Shown here one piece after another: positions 35,326 through 45,583 of a stretch of DNA of 64,000 nucleotides. Both the position numbers and the translations under genes were made by a program. Each line of letters begins with the position of its first letter. Position 1 is the stretch's first letter. The stretch covers positions 2,418,001-2,482,000 of the forward strand of contig NZ_CP012150.1 of the NCBI RefSeq assembly GCF_001187505.1, written 5' to 3'. The stretch is from Mycolicibacterium goodii. GTDB lineage: Bacteria > Actinomycetota > Actinomycetes > Mycobacteriales > Mycobacteriaceae. The notes beneath the pieces are model-generated. The model was not told the origin of the DNA. It worked only from the letters and a program-made list of their open reading frames with translations, and ran no database searches.

Positions 35326-36750
35326 ATGACGAAACCCGAACGGGTCGAAGAACAGCCGCAGTTGCGGCGGGTGATGGGCCCCGGCCTTCTGTTGTTGTTC
35401 ATCGTCGGAGACATCCTCGGCACGGGCGTGTACGCCCTGACCGGTCAGGTCGCCAAAGAAGTGGGCGGCGCGGCCTGGCTCCCCTTCCTGGTGGCGTTTG
35501 CGGTCGCGACGATCACGGCGTTCAGCTACCTGGAACTGGTGACCAAGTATCCGCAGGCCGCAGGTGCTGCGCTGTACGTGCACAAGGCTTTCGGCATCCA
35601 CTTCGTCACGTTCCTGGTGGCGTTCGTGGTGATGTGCTCCGGAATCACATCGGCCTCAACGGCTTCGCGGTTCTTCGCGGCCAATTTCTTCACGGCGTTC
35701 GACTTCAGCTGGGGCAAGGCCGGCGTGGTCCTGTTCGCGCTGCTGTTCATGGCCCTCATCGCCGCGGTGAACTACCGCGGCGTCAGTGAGAGCGTCAAGC
35801 TCAACGTCTTCCTCACCTTCGTCGAGATCACCGGTCTGGCGCTGGTGATCCTGGTGGGGCTCTGGGCTTTCACCGGCGGCAACGCCGACATCGACTTCGC
35901 CCGTGTTGTCGCCTTCGACACCCCGTCGGACAAGGGCGTGTTCCTCGCGGTCACCACCGCGACATCGCTGGCGTTCTTCGCGATGGTCGGGTTCGAGGAC
36001 TCGGTCAACATGGCCGAGGAGACCAAGGATCCGGTGCGCATCTTCCCGAAGGTGCTGTTGACGGGCCTCGGCATCGCCGGACTCGTCTACGTCATCGTGT
36101 CCATCGTCGCGGTGGCGCTGGTGCCCGTCGGTGAGCTTGCCGGCAGCGAAACCCCGCTCGTCGAGGTGGTCAAGGCCGGTGCGCCCGGGCTGCCGATCGA
36201 GACCATCCTGCCGTTCATCTCGATGTTCGCGGTGTCCAACACCGCACTGATCAACATGCTGATGGCCAGTCGCCTGATCTATGGCATGTCGCGTCAACAC
36301 GTGCTGCCGCCCGTGCTCGGCGTCGTGCATCCGCGCCGGCTCACCCCGTGGGTGGCCATCGTGTTCACCACGCTGATCGCGTTCGGCCTCATCTTCTACG
36401 TGTCGGCCTTCGCCAACAGCAGCGCCATCGCGGTGCTCGGCGGCACGACATCGCTGTTGCTGCTCGCGGTGTTCGCGATGGTCAACATCGCGGTCCTGGT
36501 GCTGCGGCGCGACGTCCGCGAGCCCGGCACGCACTTCAAGACCCCGACGGTGCTGCCGGTCATCGGCTTCATCACCTCGGCATATCTGGTGCTGCCGCTG
36601 TCGGGACGCCCGGTGCAGCAGTACATCCTGGCGGGCATCCTGATCGCGATCGGCATCGTGCTGTTCGGCGTCAACACGCTCATCAACCGACGCATCGGCA
36701 TCACAGGTGCGGGCACCATCGACCCGACGCACCTGACCGACGCCCCCTAG
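35326..36750 (+). CDS. APC-family amino acid permease
   Basis: 474 residues with about 12 membrane helices. The first helix has the unwound APC signature FIVGDILGTGVYALTG (about residues 26-41); FFAMVGFEDSVNMAEETKDP is the conserved helix 6 to loop region. It transports an unknown amino acid or amine with protons. GGAGGGGG precedes the ATG by 4 bases. Its TAG stop shares CTAG with convergent relZ. Confidence 0.93.
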   Translation: MTKPERVEEQPQLRRVMGPGLLLLFIVGDILGTGVYALTGQVAKEVGGAAWLPFLVAFAVATITAFSYLELVTKYPQAAGAALYVHKAFGIHFVTFLVAFVVMCSGITSASTASRFFAANFFTAFDFSWGKAGVVLFALLFMALIAAVNYRGVSESVKLNVFLTFVEITGLALVILVGLWAFTGGNADIDFARVVAFDTPSDKGVFLAVTTATSLAFFAMVGFEDSVNMAEETKDPVRIFPKVLLTGLGIAGLVYVIVSIVAVALVPVGELAGSETPLVEVVKAGAPGLPIETILPFISMFAVSNTALINMLMASRLIYGMSRQHVLPPVLGVVHPRRLTPWVAIVFTTLIAFGLIFYVSAFANSSAIAVLGGTTSLLLLAVFAMVNIAVLVLRRDVREPGTHFKTPTVLPVIGFITSAYLVLPLSGRPVQQYILAGILIAIGIVLFGVNTLINRRIGITGAGTIDPTHLTDAP

Positions 36751-38471
36751 CCGCGCAGCTTCTCGAATCGGTTGCGCAGCAACGCAACCCGATGGGTGTT
36801 GCCCTGCAGGCCGATGTAGCGGTCGCCGAAGACCGCGAGCAGTGCGTCATCGAGGCGACGCACCGCGCCCGGCGGATACCGGTAGTCCATCAGCCGGTTG
36901 ATCTCGTCGGTGTCGACCGAGTCCAGCACGGCCGCAAGCGCATCGAGGGAAGTGATGCCGAGCTCGAGCAGCAGCCCCGAGATCCAGCCATAGTGGTCGG
37001 TGCGCGACCAACCGGCGTCGGCGTAGCGGTTGCCCAGGTAGGTCGCGAGCACCGGGCCGGGGATGCGCGAGTCCGGCGAGAACTCGGTCTCCCCCTCGGT
37101 CATGGTGGTGCGCAACCGGTTCCGGATCTCGGAGAACTCGCGGTCGGCCAGCTCGAGCAGCCCGGCGGCCAGGGTGAACCGGCGATCGAGTTCGGTGACG
37201 TGCGCGGCAGGGATCGAACCCTTGTAGCGGATATCGTGTTCGAACTCGGCCCACGCGTGCTGCAGCACCGTGCGCACCTGGATCGACGCGGGCTGCTGCT
37301 CGCCTTCCATGCCGACCAGCAGATGCCTGCTGGCATAACCCCACCGGCCCTCGCGCGCGGTCTCGGCGCCCATGTCGCGGTCGTCGAGCAGACGCATCTC
37401 GTCGGCCAGCAGATTGGCCACCGCGTCGACATCCTCACGCAGGTAGGTGATGACGCGCAGCCCCACCTGATCGGTGATCTCCACGAGCGGGTCGGTGTAC
37501 AACGGTTCGCCGCCTGCGGTCCGCACCGCCTTCTCCGCGAACGACTCCACGGTCTTGGTGCGGGCCGTGATGCTCAGGTAGTTGATGCCCGCGTCGTCGA
37601 GCAGACCCGTCACGTGCTCGTGGTAGCGCGCCGTGGCACTGACCAGGGCGGGCCGCCGCGCGGCGTACTCGGCCACCGCGGGCGGCAACGCCGCGTGCGG
37701 GGTCAGGTCCTGCGGCAGCGTCGGCGTCAGGATGTAGCCGGTCTCGATGTCGCCGTAGATCGTGATGTCGTCGGGCCTGCGGGTGGCATACAGCGCGATG
37801 TACGCGCACAGCACCGCGTCCACGGGATCCTCGGCGCGGCGCAGCTCACTCTTGGTCGACGCGCCCTCCACCGCGGTGTACAGCTGTTGCCACTGCTCGC
37901 TGGTCGACACCTTGAGCGGCACCTCCGCGTGGCGCAGCCCCGCGATCAGCTCCATCAACCGCAGCAACTCCGAACGCAGCAGTTCGAAACTGCGGCCCGG
38001 CTTGGCCTTGTATTTCAGCGTTCGACCCAGCCGGAACAGCGCCACCGACGCGGCGTGCGGATAGATCTCCAGCGCGCGGCGCGGCCGCTCCGACCGCGGG
38101 TCGAGATCCAAATCGAGCGCCGTCGCCAACCGCGCGCCGCGCGGGGTGCCCGCGAACTCGGGCTTGCCGGTGTTCGACGGGTGCGCACCGGCCTCGTACG
38201 GACGGAAGTCCCGGTTGAGCGCGGCCTCGGCCGGGCGGTTGCCGGTCGGGTTCTCCACGATCAGCGGGGCGTCGATACCTGCCACACACTCCGCACCCAC
38301 GAACGGCTCGAGCGCGGCGATGATGCTGTCGTCATCGGTCGCGGCCGACAGGTGCACGAGTTGGCCGTCGGCGTCGACGACCGCGACGCCGGTGGGCTTG
38401 CGCTCTCCCCAGGCGAGGTCGATGCCGAGGAAGTACGGGGGGTGGTGCATGTCTCCAGCCTGCCTCATCAA
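36747..38471 (-). CDS. relZ: RelZ: RNase HII-like domain fused to a (p)ppGpp synthetase domain
   Basis: 574 residues from ATG 38471 (ATG 38450 would give 567). Residues about 8-250 form a DUF429/RNase-H-like domain with GIDLAWGERKPTG and AGIDAPL carrying acidic active-site candidates. Residues about 290-420 are a RelA/SpoT synthetase: RTKTVESFAEK, ITDQVGLRVI, GYASRHLLV, and IQVRTVLQHAWAEFEHD. No HD hydrolase, TGS or ACT domain is present, so it should only synthesise alarmone. This architecture is that of M. smegmatis MS_RHII-RSD (RelZ), reported to combine RNase HII and (p)ppGpp/pGpp synthesis. A helical C-terminal domain follows. Confidence 0.93.
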   Translation of the reverse strand: MMRQAGDMHHPPYFLGIDLAWGERKPTGVAVVDADGQLVHLSAATDDDSIIAALEPFVGAECVAGIDAPLIVENPTGNRPAEAALNRDFRPYEAGAHPSNTGKPEFAGTPRGARLATALDLDLDPRSERPRRALEIYPHAASVALFRLGRTLKYKAKPGRSFELLRSELLRLMELIAGLRHAEVPLKVSTSEQWQQLYTAVEGASTKSELRRAEDPVDAVLCAYIALYATRRPDDITIYGDIETGYILTPTLPQDLTPHAALPPAVAEYAARRPALVSATARYHEHVTGLLDDAGINYLSITARTKTVESFAEKAVRTAGGEPLYTDPLVEITDQVGLRVITYLREDVDAVANLLADEMRLLDDRDMGAETAREGRWGYASRHLLVGMEGEQQPASIQVRTVLQHAWAEFEHDIRYKGSIPAAHVTELDRRFTLAAGLLELADREFSEIRNRLRTTMTEGETEFSPDSRIPGPVLATYLGNRYADAGWSRTDHYGWISGLLLELGITSLDALAAVLDSVDTDEINRLMDYRYPPGAVRRLDDALLAVFGDRYIGLQGNTHRVALLRNRFEKLRG

Positions 38472-38489
38472 CCCCTAAGCTGGTTGTTC

Positions 38490-39908
38490 GTGACGATTCC
38501 GAATGTTCTGGCCAGCCGCTACGCCAGCGACGAGATGGTTGCCATCTGGTCGCCGGAAGCCAAGATCATCGCCGAGCGGCGGTTGTGGCTGGCCGTGGTG
38601 CGCGCCCAGGCCGAGCTGGGCGTCCCGGTGCCCGACGGCGTCGTCGACGACTACGAGCGGGTGCTGGACAACGTCGACCTGGAGTCCATCGCCGCACGTG
38701 AGCGCATCACCCGGCACGACGTCAAGGCGCGCATCGAGGAGTTCAACGCGCTCGCCGGGCACGAGCACGTGCACAAGGGCATGACGAGCCGCGACCTCAC
38801 CGAGAACGTCGAGCAACTGCAGATCCGCCAGTCGCTCGAGCTGGTGTTCTCCCACGGCGTCGCGGTGGTGGCCCGCCTGGCCGAACGCGCCGTCGTGTAC
38901 CGCGACCTGGTGATGGCGGGCCGCAGCCACAACGTCGCGGCCCAGGCCACCACGCTGGGCAAGCGCTTCGCGTCGGCCGCCGAGGAGACCCTGCTGGCGC
39001 TGACCCGGCTGCGCGAGCTGATCGACCGCTACCCGCTGCGCGGCATCAAGGGCCCCATGGGCACCGGTCAGGACATGCTCGACCTGTTCGGCGGCGACGC
39101 AGGCAAACTCGCCGACCTGGAGCGGCGGGTCGCCGAATTCCTGGGATTCACCGAGGTTTTCACCAGCGTCGGGCAGGTCTACCCGCGTTCGCTCGACCAC
39201 GACGTGCTGTCGGCGCTGGTGCAGGTGGGCGCAGGCCCGTCGTCGCTGGCGCACACCATCCGGCTGATGGCGGGCCATGAACTGGTCACCGAGGGCTTCG
39301 CGCCCGGCCAGGTCGGCTCGTCGGCCATGCCGCACAAGATGAACACCCGCTCATGTGAGCGCGTCAACGGCCTGCAGGTGGTGCTGCGCGGATACGCGTC
39401 GATGGCCGCCGAACTCGCAGGCGCCCAGTGGAACGAGGGCGACGTGTTCTGCTCGGTGGTGCGCCGCGTCGCACTGCCCGACGCGTTCTTCGCGATCGAC
39501 GGGCAGATCGAGACGTTCCTGACCGTGCTCGACGAGTTCGGCGCCTACCCGGCGGTGATCCACCGCGAACTCGACCGCTACCTGCCGTTCTTGGCCACCA
39601 CCCGCATCCTGATGGCCGCGGTGCGCGCCGGTGTCGGACGCGAGGCCGCCCACGAGGTGATCAAGGAACACGCCGTCGCCGTCGCGCTGGCGATGCGTGA
39701 GCAGGGCAAGGAACCCGATCTCATCGACCGGCTGGCCAACGACCCGCGGCTGCCGCTGGACCGGGTGGCCCTTGAGGCCGCGCTCGAAGACAAGCAGGCG
39801 TTCACCGGTGCGGCGGGCGATCAGGTCGACGGTGTGGTCGCCGCGGTCGGTGAACTCGTGAGTCGTTATCCCGAAGCCGCGAAATACACCTCGGGCGCAA
39901 TATTGTGA
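38490..39908 (+). CDS. purB: Adenylosuccinate lyase
   Basis: 472 residues from GTG 38490, divergent from relZ with 18 bases between. Fumarase/aspartase superfamily signature [14 protein letters not shown] (Ser of the flexible loop in GSSAMPHK), plus the helices with [12 protein letters not shown] and [14 protein letters not shown]. It acts twice in purine synthesis: SAICAR to AICAR and adenylosuccinate to AMP. The frame is open far upstream into relZ, but that extension is opposite-strand shadow. Length matches mycobacterial PurB. Confidence 0.97.
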   Translation: MTIPNVLASRYASDEMVAIWSPEAKIIAERRLWLAVVRAQAELGVPVPDGVVDDYERVLDNVDLESIAARERITRHDVKARIEEFNALAGHEHVHKGMTSRDLTENVEQLQIRQSLELVFSHGVAVVARLAERAVVYRDLVMAGRSHNVAAQATTLGKRFASAAEETLLALTRLRELIDRYPLRGIKGPMGTGQDMLDLFGGDAGKLADLERRVAEFLGFTEVFTSVGQVYPRSLDHDVLSALVQVGAGPSSLAHTIRLMAGHELVTEGFAPGQVGSSAMPHKMNTRSCERVNGLQVVLRGYASMAAELAGAQWNEGDVFCSVVRRVALPDAFFAIDGQIETFLTVLDEFGAYPAVIHRELDRYLPFLATTRILMAAVRAGVGREAAHEVIKEHAVAVALAMREQGKEPDLIDRLANDPRLPLDRVALEAALEDKQAFTGAAGDQVDGVVAAVGELVSRYPEAAKYTSGAIL

Positions 39909-39912
39909 TCTG

Positions 39913-41130
39913 ATGCGGGCCGACCTCACCGACCTCGACAACTTCGCCGACGGGTTCCCGCACGCGCTGTTCGAGGCCCACCGGCGTGAGGCACCCGTGT
40001 ACCGGCACGAACCGACCGAGCACACCCCAGGCGGCGAGGGGTTCTGGTCGGTGGCGACCTACGCCGAAACCCTTGCGGTACTGCGTGACCCGGCGACGTT
40101 CTCGTCGGTGACCGGCGGGTCGCGCCCGTTCGGGGGAACCCTGTTGCAGGACCTGGCCATCGCCGGTCAGGTGCTCAACATGATGGACGATCCCCGCCAC
40201 GCCCAGATCCGGCGCCTGGTGAGCTCGGGGCTCACCCCGCGCATGATCGCCCGTGTCGAGGACGACCTGCGGGCCCGTGCGCGACGCCTGCTCGATGCCG
40301 TCGTGCCGGGCGAGCCGTTGGACTTCCTGGTGGAGGTGGCCGCCGAGCTGCCCATGCAGATGATCTGCATCCTGCTGGGAGTGCCCGAATCCGAACGGCA
40401 TTGGCTTTTCGAGGCGATCGAGCCGCAGTTCGACTTCGGTGGTTCACGAACTGCGTCAGTGGGGCAGTTGACACCGGAAGAGGCCGGCAACCGCATGTAC
40501 ACCTACGGTCGGGAGCTCATCGCCGCCAAGCGTGCGGCGCCGACCGACGACATGTTGTCGGTGGTGGCGAACGCAACTCTGGACGACGCGCTGGCTCCCA
40601 TTTCCGACGTGGAGCTGTACCTGTTCTTCAGCCTGCTGTTCAGCGCCGGCGCCGAGACCACCCGCAACGCCGTGGCGGGCGGGTTGCTCGCGTTGATCGA
40701 GCATCCGGCGCAGTTGGAGCTGCTGCGCTCGGATCTGGGGCTGTTGCCGACCGCGATCGAGGAGATGGTGCGCTGGACCTCGCCGTCACCGTCGAAGCGG
40801 CGCACCGCGACCCGCGACGTCACGCTGGGTGGTTGTGAGATCGCCGCGGGCGACAAGGTGCAGATCTGGGAGGGCTCGGCGAACCGCGACGCGCTCGTCT
40901 TCACCGATCCCGACGTCTTCGACATCACGCGAAAACCCAACCCCCACCTCGGTTTCGGGCAGGGGGTGCACTACTGCCTGGGGGCCAACCTCGCGCGCCT
41001 GGAACTGCGGGTGCTGTTCGAGGAACTGCTCACCCGGTTCTCCGCGGCGCGGCTGGTCAAGCCGGTCGAGTGGACGCGCAGCAACCGGCACACCGGCATC
41101 CGCCACCTGGTGGTCGAGTTCGACGCGTGA
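39913..41130 (+). CDS. Cytochrome P450, CYP126-like
   Basis: 405 residues, starting 4 bases after the purB stop. I helix [15 protein letters not shown] helix [10 protein letters not shown], heme loop [17 protein letters not shown]. Linkage to purB is the same as for CYP126 (Rv0778), an azole-binding P450 of unknown function. No ferredoxin gene is adjacent. The next gene overlaps by GTGA. Confidence 0.88.
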   Translation: MRADLTDLDNFADGFPHALFEAHRREAPVYRHEPTEHTPGGEGFWSVATYAETLAVLRDPATFSSVTGGSRPFGGTLLQDLAIAGQVLNMMDDPRHAQIRRLVSSGLTPRMIARVEDDLRARARRLLDAVVPGEPLDFLVEVAAELPMQMICILLGVPESERHWLFEAIEPQFDFGGSRTASVGQLTPEEAGNRMYTYGRELIAAKRAAPTDDMLSVVANATLDDALAPISDVELYLFFSLLFSAGAETTRNAVAGGLLALIEHPAQLELLRSDLGLLPTAIEEMVRWTSPSPSKRRTATRDVTLGGCEIAAGDKVQIWEGSANRDALVFTDPDVFDITRKPNPHLGFGQGVHYCLGANLARLELRVLFEELLTRFSAARLVKPVEWTRSNRHTGIRHLVVEFDA

Positions 41131-42002
41131 AACCCAATGTGTTCGCCGTGGTCATGTCGTCCGGCATCGTGTCCATCGCCGCGGCCGACCACGGCCTCGA
41201 CGTCGTCAGCGTTGCGCTCGCGGTGTTGGCGCTGGTGGCGTTGCCGGTGCTGATGTACCTGGCCGCGGCGCGCTGGTCCACCTTCGACATGGGTGACATC
41301 GACACCGTGATGGCGCTGTACACCTACGTGGCGGCGTGTTCGGTGCTCACCGCGCGGTTCGCCGGATACCCGTGGAGCGTATGGGTGTTCGGCCCGCTCG
41401 CGCTGTCGGGATGGCTGGCCCTGGCCCCGATCGTGGTGCGGCGGATGAAGCGACTCGGGCTGACCGGTATGCGTGACCGCGCCCGCGGGTTGTGGGAACT
41501 CGCCAGCGTCGCGACATCAGGGCTGGCCGTCGTGACCCTGGCAGGTGGAATTCTGTTCTGGGCGTTCGTCTTCTGGGTGCTGGCACTGTGTGTGTACGTG
41601 ATGATCACCAGCCTGGTCGCGTGGCGGGCGTTCGTGGAACCCGCTGTGCGGCGCAACGTGCCCTCCGATCACTGGATCCTCATGGGCGGCGCCGCGATCG
41701 CCACGGTGGCCGGTGAACACATCCACTCCACGCTTGATCCTGGCCCGATCGCGCACGCCGTGCTCGTCGTCACCGTCGTCACGTTGGGCGTCGCGACGGT
41801 GCAGCTCGTGCCGTTGGCGATCACCGGGTGGCGACAACTCAACGACTGGCCCGCGGTGTTCCCGCTCGGGATGTACTCGGCCGCGTCGTTCGCCGTCGCC
41901 GTCGAAACCGGTTGGCACGCACTGGTGATCGTGTCGCAGGTGTTCCTCGGTATCGCGGTGGCGGCGTGGCTGCTGACCGCGGCAACGCGGGTGCGTCGCT
42001 AG
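41127..42002 (+). CDS. TDT/SLAC1-like membrane transporter
   Basis: 291 residues from GTG 41127, with nine or ten membrane helices. Features such as [14 protein letters not shown] at the first helix, [10 protein letters not shown] and [15 protein letters not shown] near the end fit the tellurite-resistance/dicarboxylate transporter family (SLAC1 fold), whose members conduct small anions or dicarboxylates. The GTGA overlap with CYP126 implies cotranscription; why they are paired is unclear. Confidence 0.75.
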   Translation: MKPNVFAVVMSSGIVSIAAADHGLDVVSVALAVLALVALPVLMYLAAARWSTFDMGDIDTVMALYTYVAACSVLTARFAGYPWSVWVFGPLALSGWLALAPIVVRRMKRLGLTGMRDRARGLWELASVATSGLAVVTLAGGILFWAFVFWVLALCVYVMITSLVAWRAFVEPAVRRNVPSDHWILMGGAAIATVAGEHIHSTLDPGPIAHAVLVVTVVTLGVATVQLVPLAITGWRQLNDWPAVFPLGMYSAASFAVAVETGWHALVIVSQVFLGIAVAAWLLTAATRVRR

Positions 42003-42022
42003 ATCACCTACCCTTGGGGAAC

Positions 42023-42535
42023 ATGGACTCGGTCTCAGGTGACAATCTGCGAGTCTCGGATGCCGAACGTGCCCACGTCAGACAGCTCCTGGAACGGGCC
42101 GTCGGCGCGGGCATGCTCACGCTCGACGAGTACACCGAACGGGTCGACATCGCGCTGGCCGCCCGGACGCGTGGGGAACTCAACGCGGTGCTCGCCGATC
42201 TGCCGGACCCGCACCCGGGGGCGCCGACGGTGCAGCATGAGCCGGAGGAACTGCGGGGCTGGATGTCGACGATCGAGCGTCGCGGGCAGTGGACCGTCGC
42301 GCCGAACCTGCACCTGACAACCCGACTGTGCAGCACCACGCTGATCGTGCCCGCCGATGCCACGGCCGATCTCAACGGTGTCCACGCGGTCGCGGGCAGC
42401 GCCACGGTGAAGGTGCGCACCAGCCCGCCGTCGGATCACCTGCATCTCGTCGTGCGCGGCAGGGTACGCATGGGTTCGGTCACCGTGCGGCATTCGTATA
42501 CGAGATGGCTGCGGCGGCTGTCCTCGAGTCGATAG
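42023..42535 (+). CDS. DUF1707 domain protein
   Basis: 170 residues. The N-terminal 55 residues are the DUF1707 (SHOCT-related) domain: LRVSDAERAHVRQLLERAVGAGMLTLDEYTERV with spacing typical of this family (cited here in parts), then ALAARTRGELNAVLADLP. The C-terminal half resembles a beta-rich cell-wall-stress domain (VPADATADLNGVHAVAGSATVKV). No membrane helix. The role is unknown; family members often accompany membrane or envelope-stress genes. Confidence 0.8.
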   Translation: MDSVSGDNLRVSDAERAHVRQLLERAVGAGMLTLDEYTERVDIALAARTRGELNAVLADLPDPHPGAPTVQHEPEELRGWMSTIERRGQWTVAPNLHLTTRLCSTTLIVPADATADLNGVHAVAGSATVKVRTSPPSDHLHLVVRGRVRMGSVTVRHSYTRWLRRLSSSR

Positions 42536-42585
42536 CGAAGCGGATCTCGGCTGACGTGTCGGTGGGTGGTGGCATACTCGAACAC

Positions 42586-43863
42586 ATGTTCGATGGAACG
42601 AGTGATGCGGGTCTGATCGACACCATCGCTGAGGCCAAGCGGCAGGAGAACACCGCGACCGCTCGGCGTCTGCTCGCGATCGCCGAGTTGGACACCCGTC
42701 GCACCATCGAACTGGTCGAATCCATCTTCTGGCGCACCGACCCCTTCGAAGAGGTCTGCGCCGAGGTTTCCGCCGCCCTGCGCGTCTCCCGGTCCCGGGC
42801 CGGGTGGCAGGTCCGGCTGTCGCGGGTGCTGCGCGATCGGATCCCCAACGTCGCCGCCGTGTTCGCCCAAGGTGACATCGACCTGCGCGTCGTCACCAAG
42901 ATCGCCACCCGCACCGAACTGGTCGACCGCGCCGCCATGGCTGCCCTCGACGAGGTGCTGGCCCGCCGCGCGCCGGGCTGGATGCGCCTGTCGGAGCCCA
43001 AACTGCAAGAACGCATCGACCAGTGCATCCTGCGCCTGGACCCCGAGGGGCAACGCGTCACCAAGAGATCCGCAGAGAGCCGGTTCTTCGAGATCCAGCC
43101 CGCCGACACCCCCGGCATGGCCCTCGCCCAGGGCTATCTGCCCGCCGACGATGCCGCCGGCTTCGACAAACGCCTCGAGGCCATCGCCGCCACGGTGTGC
43201 CCCAACGACCCGCGCACCCTGGATCAACGCCGCAGCGACGCCGTCGGGGCGCTGGGCCGCTACCGCGACACCCTGGACTGCCAATGCGGGCGCCAGGACT
43301 GCACCGCGGTGGCCGAACGCCAGGCCGTCACCAACGCGATGGTCCACGTGCTGGCCGAACAATCCACCCTCGAAGGCGGTAACGAGCCGGGGTATCTGCT
43401 CGGCTTCGGCATGGTGCCCGCTGACATGGTGCGCACAATCGCCGAAACCGCGCTCACCACACCGGTCACCATCCCCGCCGACGCGGCCCAGCCCGGCTAC
43501 CGGCCCAATGCCGAACTCGCCGAGTTCATCCGCTGGCGCGACCTGACCTGCCGCTTCCCCGGCTGTGACGCCCCGGCGATGGTGGCCGACATCGACCACA
43601 CCCGCCCCTACCCGCAGGGCCCGACGCATCCGTCGAACACCAAGCTCTACTGCCGCACCCATCACCTGATCAAGACGTTCTACACCGGCCCGAACGGGTG
43701 GACCGACCGGCAACTGCCCGACGGCACCATCGAATTCACCGCCCCCACCGGGCACACCTACACCACCGAACCCCAAGGCGCGGCACTGTTCCCGATCCTG
43801 GGCACCCCCACCGGCGAACTGGACCTGCCACCCGAGCAGCAACCCCACCCCACCGCGCGGTGA
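42586..43863 (+). CDS. DUF222/HNH endonuclease, 13E12 repeat family
   Basis: 425 residues from ATG 42586 (MFDGTSDAGLIDTI). Residues 1-280 are the helical DUF222 region; a C-terminal HNH site follows with CRFPGCDAPAMVADIDHTRPYP and TKLYCRTHHLIKT. This is the REP13E12-type family, multicopy in mycobacteria and sometimes a phage integration target; a role in mobility is suspected, not proven. The frame could extend upstream, but the family begins at this Met. It interrupts the otherwise conserved cyp126-purC region. Confidence 0.88.
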   Translation: MFDGTSDAGLIDTIAEAKRQENTATARRLLAIAELDTRRTIELVESIFWRTDPFEEVCAEVSAALRVSRSRAGWQVRLSRVLRDRIPNVAAVFAQGDIDLRVVTKIATRTELVDRAAMAALDEVLARRAPGWMRLSEPKLQERIDQCILRLDPEGQRVTKRSAESRFFEIQPADTPGMALAQGYLPADDAAGFDKRLEAIAATVCPNDPRTLDQRRSDAVGALGRYRDTLDCQCGRQDCTAVAERQAVTNAMVHVLAEQSTLEGGNEPGYLLGFGMVPADMVRTIAETALTTPVTIPADAAQPGYRPNAELAEFIRWRDLTCRFPGCDAPAMVADIDHTRPYPQGPTHPSNTKLYCRTHHLIKTFYTGPNGWTDRQLPDGTIEFTAPTGHTYTTEPQGAALFPILGTPTGELDLPPEQQPHPTAR

Positions 43864-44009
43864 TGATGCCCAAACGCCGCCAAACCCGCGAACAAGACCG
43901 CGCCGACCGCATCAACGCCGAACGCCGCGAACGCGCCGAACTCAACGCCGAACAACAACGCCAACACCAAGCCTGGCTCGCCGAAAACTACGAACCCCCA
44001 CCCTTCTGA
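43863..44009 (+). CDS. Small highly charged protein following the DUF222/HNH gene
   Basis: 48 residues, starting in the TGATG that ends the HNH gene (a second ATG follows directly). Composition is extreme: Arg, Glu, Gln and Asn dominate (RRQTREQDRADRINAERRER), forming one predicted charged helix, ending WLAENYEPPPF. It probably travels and is translated together with the HNH gene. Function unknown; nucleic-acid binding or an accessory to the nuclease are guesses. Confidence 0.55.
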   Translation: MMPKRRQTREQDRADRINAERRERAELNAEQQRQHQAWLAENYEPPPF

Positions 44010-44026
44010 GGCCAAGCGCTCACAAA

Positions 44027-44653
44027 TCACCCGCTGATGCGGCGCAGGCGCATGCCCGCCGAGCGCAGTTCCAGGGCCGCGAGCCCACGGATGGCGGCCT
44101 GATCCTGGCGCTGCCACGCGCCGACCGGATCGTCGGAGACCGCGGTGAGCTTGCTCAGCGGGCGGTTGGCCAGCGCGCGCAGCGCCAGCAGCTGCTCGCC
44201 CGCGGCCGTGGAGGCCAGCGTGATCGCGGTCCACTTGCGTCGGAAGAACCGCACGCGCAGGTACAGCCATGGCATGACGACGAACAGGATGGGCGCCGCC
44301 GCGACGGCCAGCGCCAGCACCCACGCGAGCCAGCTCGCGGTGCTGTCGAGGTTGTGCCCGGCGCCGGCGATGTCGAGAGCCGCATCACTGGCGGCGCGCA
44401 GCGGCTTGCTCAACGTGTCGCCGATCAACGGCACGTCGTCCGTGCTGTCCCCGGCTGAGCTGAGGTTTTCCGATACGCCGTTGGCTCCGGTCTCCACCTG
44501 CCTGCCGACCTCGGCGATGGTGGACACCGCGGCATGAACGGCCATGCCCACCAGGACCCATATCGCGGTCCACAGCATCACCGCCACATCGCTGAACAAC
44601 TGGGCGAGCAATCGGCCCGGTCTGCTGGCATAGGGCAGGTACCGCGATCTCAT
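44027..44653 (-). CDS. Conserved membrane protein divergent from purC (Rv0779c-like)
   Basis: 208 residues from ATG 44653. Two membrane helices (about residues 18-45 and 105-130) flank an external loop with many Asp, Gly and Ser residues. The C-terminal half is cytoplasmic, basic near the membrane (RVRFFRRKW) and helical (AAGEQLLALRALANRPLSKL). Only 30 bases separate its start from purC, so the promoters must overlap. Function unknown. Confidence 0.85.
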   Translation of the reverse strand: MRSRYLPYASRPGRLLAQLFSDVAVMLWTAIWVLVGMAVHAAVSTIAEVGRQVETGANGVSENLSSAGDSTDDVPLIGDTLSKPLRAASDAALDIAGAGHNLDSTASWLAWVLALAVAAAPILFVVMPWLYLRVRFFRRKWTAITLASTAAGEQLLALRALANRPLSKLTAVSDDPVGAWQRQDQAAIRGLAALELRSAGMRLRRISG

Positions 44654-44683
44654 GGACCCGATCCCAACACATAGGCTGGCCGA

Positions 44684-45583
44684 ATGCGCCCTGCTCTGTC
44701 CGACTACCAACACCTGGCCAGCGGCAAAGTCCGCGAGATCTACCGCATCGACGACGAGCACCTGCTCTTCGTGGCCAGTGACCGGATCTCGGCATACGAC
44801 CACATCCTGGATTCCCAGATCCCGGACAAGGGCCGGATCCTGACCGCGATGAGCGTGTTCTTCTTCGACTACCTGCTCCGATCGGCGGGTGTGCCGAACC
44901 ACCTCGCCGGTCCGCCCGACGACGAGCGCATCCCCGCCGACGTGCTGGGCCGTGCGCTCGTGGTGCGTCGGCTGCGGATGCTGCCGGTGGAGTGCGTGGC
45001 GCGCGGGTACCTGACAGGTTCGGGCCTGATCGACTACCAGCAGACCGGCACGGTGTGCGGGATCGCGCTGCCACCCGGCCTGGGGGAGGCGAGCAAGTTC
45101 GACGAGCCGCTGTTCACCCCGGCCACCAAGGCCGAGATCGGCGAGCACGACGAGAACATCTCGTTCACGAAGGTGATCGAGCTGGTGGGTGCGGAGCTCG
45201 CCAACCAGTTGCGCGACCGCACGTTGCAGACCTACACCGCCGGCGCCGACCATGCGCTGAGCAAGGGGATCATCATCGCCGACACCAAGTTCGAGTTCGG
45301 TGTCGACAAGGACGGCACGGTGGTGCTGGCCGACGAGGTGTTCACGCCGGACTCGTCGCGGTACTGGCGTGCCGACAGCTACCAGCCGGGTGTGGTGCAG
45401 AACAGCTTCGACAAGCAGTTCGTGCGCAACTGGCTCACCGGCCCGGAGTCGGGCTGGGACCGCCACGGCAACACCGCGCCTCCCGCGTTGCCGGACGACA
45501 TCGTCGCGGCCACGCGTGCGAGGTACATCGAGGCCTACGAACGTATCTCGGGTCTGAAGTTCGACGATTGGATCGGTGCATGA
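44684..45583 (+). CDS. purC: SAICAR synthetase
   Basis: 299 residues. Conserved start [48 protein letters not shown] (in parts), and [10 protein letters not shown]. It joins aspartate to CAIR with ATP in purine synthesis. Its stop overlaps the oligopeptidase start as ATGA. Length and motifs are normal for the family. Confidence 0.97.
   Translation: MRPALSDYQHLASGKVREIYRIDDEHLLFVASDRISAYDHILDSQIPDKGRILTAMSVFFFDYLLRSAGVPNHLAGPPDDERIPADVLGRALVVRRLRMLPVECVARGYLTGSGLIDYQQTGTVCGIALPPGLGEASKFDEPLFTPATKAEIGEHDENISFTKVIELVGAELANQLRDRTLQTYTAGADHALSKGIIIADTKFEFGVDKDGTVVLADEVFTPDSSRYWRADSYQPGVVQNSFDKQFVRNWLTGPESGWDRHGNTAPPALPDDIVAATRARYIEAYERISGLKFDDWIGA

Noticed and set aside
36348..38489. Apparent N-terminal extension of purB by over 700 codons.
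   Set aside because: The extension is antisense to relZ and to the permease end; purB of normal length starts at GTG 38490.
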